Part shown: in pieces, positions 38,286-50,557 of the stretch
Layout: every line of letters starts with the position of its first letter
Position numbering within the stretch: the first letter of the stretch is position 1
NCBI GenBank assembly: GCA_003254905.1
Contig: QANU01010637.1
Span: 207,919 to 271,918 of the forward strand
Origin: Nissolia schottii
Taxonomy: Eukaryota; Streptophyta; Magnoliopsida; Fabales; Fabaceae
Reading direction: 5' to 3'
Length of the DNA stretch: 64,000 bases
Notes under the pieces: generated by a model
Database searches by the model: none
The model's input: the letters and a program-made list of their open reading frames with translations, nothing else
Told to the model about the DNA's origin: nothing
Translations under genes and position numbers: made by a program

Positions 38286-38652
38286 ATGGTTTCTGATCAT
38301 AAATATATGATGTTACTTAATTTATTTATTTTTAAAATATTTTTATAGTTAAATTTATAGAATTTTGTTATTATTTCATGGTTTAATATAATATATTGAT
38401 GGATTATATAATTTAATATGATAAATTAATATATTTTTAATATAATATTTGTAAAGAGGTGCATCATAAACTCAAATGGTCATATCTTATAAGTTGACTC
38501 TTTCAATAATTTGACTAATGAAAAAATTTATTACAATCATATAAAATATAAAATAATAATAAAAAATAAATTTATTATAAAAATTATTAAAAATGAATTA
38601 ATTAAGTAACCTGCCGTATGTACTTCTTACGATAGATAATAACAAACCACCT
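38286..38652. mobile_element. MITE family copy A (about 370 bp)
   Basis: The left end gatggtttctgatcataa is matched in inverted orientation by the right end aacaaaccacctttc. Long imperfect inverted arms (gttacttaattt against aattaagtaac, then ttatagttaaatttatagaa against ttataaaaattatt-type sequence) surround a centre containing gaggtgcatcataaactcaa and cttataagttgactctttca. The same centre and arms recur at 42844 and 46647. Confidence 0.7.
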
Positions 38653-40649
38653 TTCTATTATTATATGTTATATATTTTTTAGAATTTTCGATCTTTTAAA
38701 ATTGTTATTTTTTACCCAATAATATTATCTGGATGTCCACTCCTAAACTTAATTATGAGCATGTATCCCTATGCATAAAAGAAAATAGTATAATTTCTTC
38801 GTACGTTAAGTGAATAGCATTAAAAGAATTTTACGATATTATCCACTTATATGTTACATACATGACAATTATAGACAGTGAGTACATTTCAGAGTCAATT
38901 TATTTTCGTTAGTGTAACAATACATAATATGAATTCCATGTAAAAAGGTGATATCGGTAGGAAAGTTGTATCCTTACAGATTCACCTTTTTATCTTACGG
39001 TTTCTATTAGTATATGATTGAGTGACAATATAAAAATTATCCATGAAAATTAAACTCATGAAAAATGTAGTTGCTGTTGTAAAGAGATATAACATAAAAT
39101 CATTAAAATTATTTTTTTCATAAATTTAAACTTTTGGAATAAATGATTCTTCAAATAGTATCAAACTATTATAATCAAGATATTAAGGGTTTGATCCTTT
39201 ATAACCTCCATTTTAAAAAGTATCCATATTACAAGTCAAAAAAGCTATTGCATAAAAGAACATGTAAAGAAATATAATATAAAATTATTAAAATTACCTT
39301 ACGTGAACTTATGTTTTTTTATATAAAATGGTTCTTAAGAGTCGTACTTAGATTAATTTCTTATCAAATAATTAAAAAAAAAAAAAAGACTGTTCTAGTT
39401 GGTCCGATGGAATAGCAAAGGTAATAATATAAAGTAAGAAAGGTATGGATAACTGAAAAAGATTCTAAAAACTCGTGAGGAAAAAAAAAATGAAAATCAC
39501 GTGGAACCTATTCACCTAAGGCAACTTTTATAAAATTCTTAGATTCTTAAATGAAAATGTCCTAAAACTCTATTTTATTAAATGTTTTATAATCATTTTT
39601 ATGATCCAAAATGTCAGCACACAATATTAATTTATAAAACATTTAATAAAATAGTAAGGAAACATTCTTTTTATTGCTCTCGAATCATGTAAGAATTGCT
39701 TACTTTACCTCACTTTGCATATCACCTTTCACTTTTTGAATCGGCCAATCCTTGAAAATTAATCTAGAAGTGTTCACTATTGACAAAGATTTCCACCTTG
39801 AAAAATATTACATACTATTTGACACTTTTTGGAATCTCTATGTGCGTGGCTGAAACTTTTTAAAGAGAAGATAGTTTGGGTGAAAAGGAAAAGATGAGTT
39901 TCACCCATCATGCAACCCAAAAGGTTAAAAAAACTTAGAATAAAAGAATGTGTCATTTTTATATTTGAAATGACTATATGCATATTTGATAGATTTGCCA
40001 TATCCACATCTGTTATATATGGTGGAATTTAAGCTGAGATGCTGCCACTAGGTAGCCATTATTTTGAGAAAGGTGGGTTGTATGAGAGTGATGTGCAATG
40101 TGATATTGGAAAAAGTTGGTGTTGTCACAATTTTTCATAACAGTAAAATTATGTTAGTTTTAATTGGGAAAAAAATTTTAGGTCACGTGTCAAGAATTTT
40201 TTTTTATTATGTGTCATTTACAATTTAATATCCTAGTTATTAAGTTAGAAATATAATAAAAGTATAAAATAATATAATTAATAACTTATAAAATTAAAAA
40301 CAATATATACTATTGATTTATATGAAATAATGGCTTTTTTCATGTGGAAATAAAATAATATTTTATTTTTTATATTTTGGAGTAGCTGGGAATTTCTCTT
40401 CAAGTTAGATCATATGTCCAATTCTGCTACATTGCCGCAATAGTTGTGTGAAAAGCTTTGTCATTGAAAGTTTGCTTCCTTTCTCCTTTTTTTCCCTTCT
40501 TTATTTCTTTCTAATAATCAAATGGTAACACAAAGGAGAGTAATAGAACCAACGAGGTAGATAGTTCCAAGCTAGCTAGTAATTCAGCTTTTGTTCTCTT
40601 TGAATGAAGTTTTAATTAGGTTTAAGTTTTATGAATGAATAAAAAAAAA
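38653..40649. other. Intergenic AT-rich sequence with weak tandem repeats
   Basis: Two related segments start near 39079 and 39266 (gtaaagagatataacataaa and gtaaagaaatataatataaa), about 187 bp apart, suggesting an old tandem duplication. No gene was found. Confidence 0.4.
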
Positions 40650-42052
40650 GGTGTAAATATGTTTGGTCCTTGATAAATGTGTGAGATTTGGCTTAAGTGG
40701 CTAAAAGTTTGCTATTTTGTTTTTTTTGATTCAGACATATAAAAATTTGGAGGAGGATTAAATGCACTTCAGATGTTTGATTTTTGATGTACCTTGTAGA
40801 CTAACATAGACCACATAAACTAGTGACTGACAAAATTAGGTAAATAAAATGACTTCCGATTTAGCACACATTACACCATCTAGCTTCACCACATCCACCT
40901 CCATCTGTCGGTCACTTAGCCACCCCCAACCTCTCCCTACATGAATCAACCGCAACAACCCCCACGCATTGACACCTTCCTTCTCACTCAATCAAAGAGA
41001 CAAAAACATCAACACAACTCGCATCAACCAAAAATTTCATCAATCTTCATCATCATTCATCAACAACAACAACAAAGAACAACAAAGAACAGAGAATCCA
41101 GGAGAACTTTCTTCTTCTTCTTTGCAAATCCATCATTAACATGCAAAAAACCAACACTAATAGGAAAAAAAATTCACCATTGACATAACAAAATTCACCA
41201 TTAACATATCAAAAAACATAAGTTATTGTGTAATAGAAACTGACAATCAAACTCGGCAAAATCAAAGTAAAAAAAAAACCCTCATTTTAAGTCAAACCAA
41301 ACAATTTTGACAAAAGGCAAGAACAACACGGGATTCAAAGAACGCAAACACACTCGATCTATCTTTGAGCTTGAGGCAAAGAATATGGTGGACTACATGT
41401 GTCAGATCCGAAACAACAATGACATAGAGAGATTCAGAAACAACAGCGACACGATGAATTTGGAGTGAAGCGACACATCATATTTGGAGCATAACAAATG
41501 AGATAGATCTAGGGCAAGGGAAGGGGATGTCCTCTCATATTTCTTCACCGCCACAAACAAGCTAAATCACAATGGGGAAGGAGACGTAGGTGGAGTTGGT
41601 GCCATGGAGCACCATGAAGGCAGCGTCGACATCAGATCCAGTGCGTGTTGGTTAAGATCATGAAGTCAGTGAATATGGAAGGACCAATATGAAACGATTT
41701 GACCGAGGTTTTTGGTGGTGACACTGCGGAGGGATGTGGTGGTGGCGCCAGCGAAGGGCTGTAGTTGTGGTGGTGGTGGACTGGTTTGGAGTGGAGGGTT
41801 GGGGAAGGAGAAAACAGGGTTGAGAGAGAATGCAACCCGTAACCAGTCTAAGTTAGCAACCGTTGATTATATTAATGAGTAAACAAACTGCTTAGATCTA
41901 TTTTGACCACGCTACACCCTCAAATGGGGTCAAGGTGTATCATGCACTAGATTTGTCACGATTCATTTAAGCCTCCTCCTCAAAAATTACTTATTTTAGG
42001 GACCTAAGACAAATCTCATAAATTTGTCGGAGATCTGAAACATATTTAAGCC
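40650..42052. mobile_element. Non-autonomous TIR element, about 1.4 kb
   Basis: The left end ggtgtaaatatgtttggtcc and the reverse complement of the right end (ggcttaaatatgtttcagat) align. Similarity continues through aaatgtgtgagatttggctta against aaatttatgagatttgtctta. A-rich flanks (aaaaaaaaa and aaaaaatta) could be diverged 9-bp target duplications but are too simple to prove it. The interior encodes no transposase. Its 80-codon and 67-codon frames are low-complexity. A smaller relative with similar termini lies at 62462. Confidence 0.6.
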
Positions 42053-42277
42053 AAAAAATTACTTCTTTTGTTTCATAAATGTCTATCACCTTTTAAATTT
42101 GATACATTGATTTAATAATATATCAAATTTTAAAAAGCAATAAATATTATGAAGCATAAGAAGTAGATTAAAACCACTTTTTAGTAAGATCTTTTACTCT
42201 ACCTTATTAAATGAATAATATTACTTTAAAAGATCATTATCCCGATATGTACTTAATGACAAGTTGTGATCAATATT

Positions 42278-42648
42278 TGTTATGGACTAGGCCACGAAGA
42301 CCCATTATGGCCAAATTAAGATCCGCGGATCCGCCCAGACCCGACCTGAGCTACTCCCGAAACGACCAGCGAGATACTCGCCCCGAGATAGTCTCCCCCC
42401 AACGTAATAAACTGCATCGTGATCAAAGGCACCATGAAGGAAAGATCCTAAAATCAGCGATGATCACGGATGCCACTCAGGTATTTAAGACTAACCAGCA
42501 CACCAGGTGCGCCAGAGACCCAACACCCCATACTTTACAACCATCTCAAACTGTTATTGACTTATGCATCAGAGTCCTTGCAAGTACCCGTCTCGGCGAC
42601 CCCGAAGCACTCAAGAAACTCTAGGATCCAAAGTGCCCCCTCAGTACA
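42278..42648. mobile_element. Probable solo LTR, 371 bp
   Basis: A GC-richer block begins tgttatggactaggcc and ends ctcagtaca, the TGT...ACA pattern of LTR ends. It contains a retroelement-LTR-like 3' part (gcatcagagtccttgcaagt). Flanking pentamers atatt (left) and atata (right) resemble a target duplication with one change. No internal gag/pol sequence is adjacent. Confidence 0.55.
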
Positions 42649-42843
42649 ATATAATATGAAAATTACATACATGGACTTAAACCCTAAAGATGTAACAATT
42701 ATAAACACCAATACCTATAACAAATCATCGTTTGGTTATTTCACATGATTTTATGCTTATTTTCTTTTAGTCCAGTGAACCGACCCCAGTTTGATCAAGA
42801 TTACGGAATTCAATAAATACTAATGATTTTGATAAATTAAATT

Positions 42844-43223
42844 GGTGACTTCTCACGTATTCCATGGGATAAATACTCATTTTTACTATTTTTTTGACAA
42901 TTTTTATAATTAAATTCATCAAATTTTATCATCATTTTATGATGACCTAATATGACATATTGATGTATCATATGATCTAATGTGATAACTTAATATTTTT
43001 TAATATAATATTTGTGAAGATGTGTATCATGAGCTCAAATGGCCTGCAAATCTCTAAATCTCTTATAAGTTGACTCTTTCGATGATTTGAATAATAAAAA
43101 AATTTGTTGAGATCATATAAAACATGAAATGATGTCAAAATTTAATAAATTTAGCTCTAAAAATGATTTAAAAAAATCAGTAAGAAAGTGTAATAACCGT
43201 GTGGGACACATTAGAAATCACCA
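42844..43223. mobile_element. MITE family copy B (about 380 bp)
   Basis: The left end ggtgacttctcacgtattcc and right end ttagaaatcacc are inverted partners. Inner arms include ttataattaaattcatcaaa on the left and taataaatttagctc on the right. The centre reads gatgtgtatcatgagctcaa and cttataagttgactctttcg, closely matching copy A in the same orientation. Confidence 0.75.
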
Positions 43224-46200
43224 ACCAAATTACTTCAAATTACTTAAAATTTGTTGATACAGAAAGCAGAGAAATTGCAGACAAAGCAGGAAGAAACACC
43301 GGCACTTTATACTCTTTTTTTGAAAGAGATAAGGTATCACATTATTCACAAAACACACACAACATTACAACAATTTCTGTTCTATCTTTACTGGCTCTTG
43401 TAGGGTAATTGCAAGCACACCATATGGCCAGCTATGCCCGCTGTCTTCCTTCTTTTTTAAGGCAAATAAAAAATTATCATAGGAAGCAAAACAAAGGCAA
43501 AAGCAGTGGTTGGGGATTCTTACTATTTTTTTTTCTTCATTAAATTAATTAGTATGCTACATATATACTACTTACATCAGATTCAGATCGCTAAGTACCA
43601 GCCAGAACTTAATTTATTTGCATATAAGTCAAACCAATCCCTAAGAGTGTTCACAATTAATTGATTTAATCTCCTATAGTTGACTCTTCTAGAGTCTTGT
43701 TCTGTTCTCTCCGTTTCATAATATCAATTTTTTTTTAACTTTTTTAAGTAATTCATTCATAACTTAATGTATTTAATATAATTGTCTTTGGATATATTTA
43801 GTTATGAATTAACTTAAAAGAGTGAAATGGATTATTATTATAAAATGGAGGGCTTAACATTTTGAAATTGATATTAGTTATTGACAATAATTTATTCTTA
43901 GGAAACTTTGAATTTTGACATGAGACTCACCTTTCCGTGCAATTTCTCTTGATTATTGATTATATATTGAGGAAGGAATAAATTGGTGTTAGAAACTAAA
44001 GGAATAAACTAAATTGATGTTAATATTTTAAAAAATAAATAAAATACTAAACTGGTTTCAAACTTTAAAATGCTAGAACTAAATAATACATTTATTCTTA
44101 ATTTAAAACTTACATTATATACCACGAAGTCAACTACTTCTCTAAATTATTGGGAGCCAAGTCTACAGTGAATTAATTATTCCCATTATTTATTTATTTG
44201 TTTATTTTTTTTTTTAGCTTTGTGGAGCGAATATCAAGCGAATTCTCCAAGAAGAAATGGGAAGATATCTCTGCACTTGACTTTTTTTTATGACTTTATT
44301 TCCGGTTTAAATATCTAGTTTTATTCACAAGTCATCTTCGAATTGTTTATCATATCTTATATACACGTTTGTTGATTAATTTATGGCGTTTCTTTCTCAT
44401 GAATTTTGATAATGTATGTTGCAGTGTCCAGGTGCTTGCACTTAGTGATGCTCAAATATAATATAGTTGTTTAAGATATAACCAAGATAACCAACTATAT
44501 ATGTTCCTCTCTTATTGAGAATTTAGCCTTTGAATAATTATCAGGAAAAAAAAAGGTAATATCTATAAAAGTATGGATAATCTTATTTGTTAGAATCTAT
44601 TTTGTATTTGATATAAGTCACTTGCATATGTCTAATCCTAAATTTTCTGGCATGAGAGAGGGAATATTAATCTTGATATTACTTAAGCATATAATCAAAA
44701 TAATCTTTATAAGAGTTTGGATAACCGTCCATGTAAATTAGGTTTGGGAATTATACGTCGGATTAGACCTATACAATTGTAAGAATACTATTGGTAGCTA
44801 GATGAAGACTATCTTACAAATTAATGAAAAGAAAATAGATTTTTTTAGCTTCAATTTGAATGAATTTTCAGCAAATTTATATCAATTTGTATCCATGAAT
44901 CTACGATGATTCCAAGAATACGTCAAAAAGGAAACGTGTAAATAACTAAGAAGACGTACTTTTAGAATGAATTCTATACTCGTAAATCTTTTGATGAATT
45001 AAAATTATGATATATTTTGTCGAATTAAAGTTAAATGCAGATTTGTTGTTTCATATAAAAATAAATCTATTTCAAAACAACATTTTTAATTACCAACTTA
45101 CCGTGCTATGGTGAAAAATCAATGGATCCAATAAGTTCCATTAATGTTACCTAAGTTTAGGTTTAGACTTGTACTATGTCATTATCATGGAGCTTCCTTT
45201 ATCATCGGAATCTTGTATACATCTAACAATGCGTATCACATCTATATTTAATTTTTTTTGGAAAATACTAGTATCTTACATTCTTTCATATTTCACACGC
45301 ATATGTCATGTTTCACATAAACAAAATTCCTCTTATCATTTTTAAACAATTAACATCATCATTAATTTGGCCATTCACTCTTATCTTACTAGAGGTGAGG
45401 TTGACGTGATTGTTAGTATTACCCACCCACCTTTATCCTTTTGCATCATTTAAGTTTTATTTTTATTTTTTTAAAATTATAATAACTTCATGTGCAAATA
45501 ACAAAAACTAATTTTTCTGTTCTTTTTATGCTTAAAAAACTATTTGTCTTAATATTATAACTAACTTTTACTCTTTGTTAGTGGTTAGACACTCTTTTTT
45601 CTCCCTCCTAAAAAAATCATGAATTTTGTCTCTTTTAAGAGTTTTTCTAAGGGAGTTTTTAATGGAGTCTGGTCACTAGCTTGTTGTGCATTATTGAGTC
45701 ATAGTGACTTTAGAAGTTTGGATAGTTGGTAGTTGTACCTTTTCGTGTGGAGGTACCATGTAGTGTTTGGAAACCTTGTTGTTTTTGGGTGTATTGATGG
45801 TTCTCTTTTACCCTATTTGGGGTTGTTAGTGAATGTTACCCATCAAAGACAAAAAAAAAACACTTACTCTTTTTCTTTATTTTTGAAGATAAATATATTG
45901 TTTTAGTTAAATATATTATATGTTTTTTAAGAATCAAACACGGTTCATTTAATTTATTCTTTTGACATAAGATCAAATGAGATGTTGTTTAAGCTATTAA
46001 CTCTCATCTAATCTAATAAGCACTTACTTTGGGATTATCACTTTTAGACATATTTATATGTTACAACTATTTCTTAAAAATTACGGTCTGAATAAAAAAT
46101 TGCAGTTTAAGAAAATCACGGCCATGTCAAATTATTTATTATATGACGTAACTTAAAAAGTACGTAGCATATATAACAGAAAACATACTATAACTTCATT

Positions 46201-46646
46201 AGCTTACGCAACAACAAATACTCGCAATTAATATTGTAACTTTTAGTCTTAGACGTTACTAACATTTTCACCTTATACTATAACTTTTTTCTAAAAAATA
46301 TTGCAACGCATACTTCTTCAATAATAACAAAGTCAACTCCGTATACAATTACCTTATATGGCATTGTTTTTGTCATTTAATTAAATTTAGTTAGTTTCAC
46401 TTTTTTTTAACGTTATCTATTTTAGATCTATCGCCTACAATAATTTGAGGAAGTGTGTATAAAGCATTAACTTCTACAATTGTAGGTGCCATACAATTTA
46501 TTGCCCTTTGACAATTTTTTAGAATTTCTTGGCATAAGAGTTTTGTGTTCTTCGACTAAGATTATAACGAGGGTTTAATAGCTATGCAATCTCAATTTAA
46601 AAATATTTTATATTATCATTTAAATATATATATTATTACATTTATA
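43224..46646. other. Intergenic AT-rich sequence
   Basis: No gene was found. A segment near 45600-45860 ends in an A-run after catcaaagac and may be the 3' tail of a degenerate LINE-type element. Confidence 0.4.
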
Positions 46647-47036
46647 GGTGGTTACTTAAATACCCTATAGGATAAATACTCCATGTTACTTAATTTACCA
46701 ATTTTTAATAATTTTTATAATTAAATTCATCAAATTTTGTTATCATTTCATGTTCTATATAATTGTAATAAATTTTTTATTAATCAAATTATTGAAAGAG
46801 CCAACTTATAAGAGGTTTAGAGATTTACAGATCATATGAGCTTACGATGCACCTCTCTACAACTATTGTATTGAAAAGTATTAATTTATTACATTAGATC
46901 ATATAATCCATTAATATGTCATATCATATCATGAAATGATAATTAAATTGGATGAATTCAGTTAGAAAATTATTTTAAATGGATAAATTAATTAGCATAA
47001 GATATTTACCTTATGGGATATTTGAGAAACCACCTT
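46647..47036. mobile_element. MITE family copy C (about 390 bp), inverted relative to A and B
   Basis: The left end ggtggttacttaaataccct is matched by the inverted right end tttgagaaaccacc. Inner arms ataattaaattcatcaaatt and its counterpart aattggatgaattcagtt are clear. The centre (gaaagagccaacttataaga and cttacgatgcacctctctac) is the reverse complement of the centre in copies A and B. Confidence 0.75.
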
Positions 47037-48503
47037 ATAATATAGATGCCATTATTTGAGATTTGAACTAAGCAGATATCTTAAAACCTCATGATTTAAA
47101 CCGTTTTGATTAAACAGATTTAAAACATAAAATGAAAGTGATGAGATGAGAGATTATGGGTTCGTAAACTTATTTTGAGATTTGAGGAAGGAAATTGAGG
47201 AATGCAAAGAAGGAAAATGAGAGCTATAAGGGTTGGATTGTGGGGAGTGAACGATCTTGTCCTCCAATCTAAGTCCTTGTTGTGGGTGGCTTCCATTCTT
47301 AGGTTTGAGAGCAAGAGTTTTTTGTTGTTCCTCAAAATACGCCTTCAAGTTAGGGTTTCTCTCTTGGTTGATTTTTCTGGGGGGTGTGTGTTCTATGGGG
47401 TCTCAATGTGGATTCTGATATCCCTCATCTATTTTCTCTCCTTTTCTTATCCTTCTTTGCTCACCTAGGGTTTCATTTTTCTCCTTGGGTCCTGGTATAG
47501 ACATGTCACTTTCAGGGGCGTACAGGACGAGGCCTTCTGCTGCGTGGGTCCTCGTGCCTGCTAGCCTTAACCAAGAAACACCACTCTCGAATCTTCCCTC
47601 TATGCAGATCCTACACTAAATATACCTAGTATGAACAAACATGCTTTTTGTCTCCCTCTCCTAGGTTGTTGTGAAGGGTACCTAAAAGGTATAAAGATGG
47701 GGTTTCCTGCTGCACTTTTCAACAGGCCAGCATAGGTCGTCCAGAGGAAGCCTTAAGGCTGCACCCTTAGGTTTGCTGAACCCTACATTGGTTCAGCCAC
47801 AATGAAGGCGTCTCTGTCTCTTTGCTCTCTAAGACCTAAAAAGCTGGCTAAAAGGCCTTAGAATGGATCCCATAACATCTTGGCATGTGGGACAATATCC
47901 AAAGCCCTCCAATCCATAACCCCTCATAGTTCTTCTTCTTGTCTCTTTGCGGATTTGCTTAAGGCGTATTCTGAGGCACTACTCTATGCCATACTCCTTC
48001 GCAACTATGTTAGAGACAAGTGTTTATGTTTTTGGTTTAATCGATCATTAATTATTATCCTTAATCCATGTGTTACAAAAGGGTCTATATCACCTTAAAA
48101 ATATCAAAATTGAACAATTAAATTAAAACCAAGCACGTAAAACTATTTCACTTATTATCTCAATCTTTTTTCTAATTAAAATACGTAACCTAACTTCAAA
48201 ACTTGAACTCATAAGGCTTACTATAATTAGGCCTTCTATGATTTTGGGAAAAAAACATATAAATAAGGGAAATTGTTATGCAAAATGCTCATTTTCAAAG
48301 AGAAAGGACAAAAGAATATTTTGACCAAAAAATAGACCATACGATTGGTGGCTTTTCCACTTTGCAAATTTCAACACGTGGTGAAATTAGATATACAACC
48401 TTTTCAACCCAATTTCGTTACTTCACAGAACTTGTCATGACACGTGTGCCATTCTACATCGATACGTCAAAGAAAATGTAGACATTTGCACATAAATAGT
48501 GTT

Positions 48504-48531
48504 ATTGTAGATTGTAGATTGTAGATTGTAG
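48504..48531. repeat. Four copies of a 7-bp unit
   Basis: Perfect tandem attgtag repeats. Confidence 0.9.
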
Positions 48532-49195
48532 ATTAAATGTGACCACTACCAAATGATTTGTCTTTTTTTTCATTTTCTTTATGGTCCACTAGGAAAGGTT
48601 TACTTTTGATTTTTTGGTAGACGATAAATTTAGGTGAATTAATTAGATGTCGATACTTTACAATAGTCAAGAAGGAAACCCTTAATTTCTTTGAGAATTT
48701 TTAGAAAAATTTAGATACCACACCAAAAGAACATATCAAAGTGAGATTTAAACTCGAGCCGTTCTGAGATATGGTTTAAATATTAGTTAACTGCGTCAAC
48801 CCTAAGTTCACAATTATAATAAGTCAAGTTCTAATTGATAAAGATAAAACTATTGAGTTTAATTGTTATGCATTGATAATAATATAAATCATTTTATAAT
48901 CAAAAATTTTTATAAGCATGATTTTAAAGTTAAACTTTACAACTATTTAATCACGTTATATATATAATGTTATTCTCACATAAAAAATAAATATTAAGGT
49001 AGTACAGACTATATTTGATATTTGTTAAAATTGCACTCAACTCTAAATTATGTATAAAATTATATCCTGATTTATTTTAGAACTTTGTTTTTATTTCTTG
49101 TATTTTCTATTTTCAAAAGTTTAAAAAAAATAATGAAAATAATAAAATATGATATAATGTTTCAAGATTTTTGAGAATGATATAATGAACATGAA

Positions 49196-49327
49196 AAATA
49201 AAAATAAAAAGAAAAACAAGGTGAAAACAAAAACTTAATAATTATTAGTGACCAATCACGANAATAAAAATAAAAAGAAAAACAAGGTGAAAACAAAAAC
49301 TTAATAATAATTAGTGACCAATCACGA
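49196..49327. repeat. 66-bp tandem duplication with an ambiguous base at the junction
   Basis: Two copies of a unit containing gaaaaacaaggtgaaaac and attagtgaccaatcacg lie 66 bp apart, nearly identical. The only ambiguous base nearby (49262) falls exactly between them, so collapse or misjoining in assembly is possible. Confidence 0.85.
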
Positions 49328-50232
49328 TAAAAAAAAAAAAAACTAGAATGAAATTTAAGTTAAATTAAACTAAAGTATAATTTTGAAAAACATTTAAAAA
49401 AAAAGTAATTTGTGTCAATTGTCCTAAATATTAAAACTAAGTACAAGAAAGAGAGACACCAAAATATCAACCTCACCCATTACCGTCAAATAATGTTGTT
49501 TGTTTCTTTTCTCCACTCCAATGACTATTCTTAATCTTTACTTCTAATAACTAATCCGGTTGTCAAGAAGTGACAAATAAAAAAGAACCGATAAAATAAA
49601 TAATATTATTTTTTTGTATATATAATATTACATTTGGTCATGGTAAATGAATGAAGCACTCATGGACAAAAGAAGTGTGTGCAAAAGTTGAGCCGCCTTA
49701 GGACCACCACAAGATGTGACACCCCTTTTCTTTCTCATACATCTAATCAAAGTTGGCACTTTCACTTTTGAAACAAAGACTTGGAACAAGAGATGAGATG
49801 AAGAAGCAATTCCTAAAGGAAAAAAATAAAAGGCATTCATTGCCTTATGGAATGGATTTTGACCCTAGACTTTCAAAAGACAAACACAACGTGCCCTTCC
49901 AAAAAGGACCCCACCACAAAACTATTTTAGCATACAAGTTGGTCACGCAATTGAATAGTGCATTTTCACTATTGGCATCTGCCAAACAAACCCTTAATGG
50001 GGTCCATTTTCACGTGCACAAGATAAGCATTAGGAAATAAATAAATAAAAAGTTGCAATAAGGCCAAAAATCGCATACATATCCACACACATTCAGATTC
50101 ACTCACCATGATTTATGGTTCGTGCTAAACAATAATCCATATGAGAAAATTATAATCATCTTATTTATATCACAAAATAGTACATATAGAATAATAATAG
50201 TTAAGTAGCAACAACATTACTACTACACTTGT

Positions 50233-50255
50233 AAAAAAAAAAAAAAAAAAAAAAA
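50233..50255. repeat. Poly(A) run of 23 bases
   Basis: An uninterrupted A-run lies in the region downstream of the EIL1 stop codon. It is opposite in sense to the gene and so is not its tail. Confidence 0.9.
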
Positions 50256-50557
50256 CCAAACACACAAAAGGGCTAAATCATTTATAGGTAACATCCATGT
50301 GATTTATTAACCCATGACACCAGAACAAAAGACCTTTGCTCCAAAACATTAAAATATCCTAAGACCCTATATTATAGAGAAAAGGATTAACATGTGAAAA
50401 TATTAAAAATGCAAGTAAACTAACTTTTTTTTTGTTTGAGTTAAGGGAGAGATGGGAACTTTTTCACATGATCTTGAAGGGTGTGTTTGGCCAAAACCCT
50501 TTTTTGAGAGGACAACAAAAAGTCCATGATAATCACAAAAGTTCCCAACATCTCTTC

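Larger units (their letters stand above)
47037..50228. other. Intergenic sequence between MITE copy C and the EIL1 3' flank
   Basis: A GC-richer, stop-ridden patch at 47170-47900 (ccaccttcattcttagg-like and gaggaagccttaaggctgca words) looks like retroelement remains but could not be assigned. A 7-bp minisatellite and a 66-bp tandem duplication are listed separately. No gene was found. Confidence 0.4.

Noticed and set aside
42211..42748. Open frames of 137 and 92 codons
   Set aside because: They translate the short LTR-like block and carry no protein family motif.
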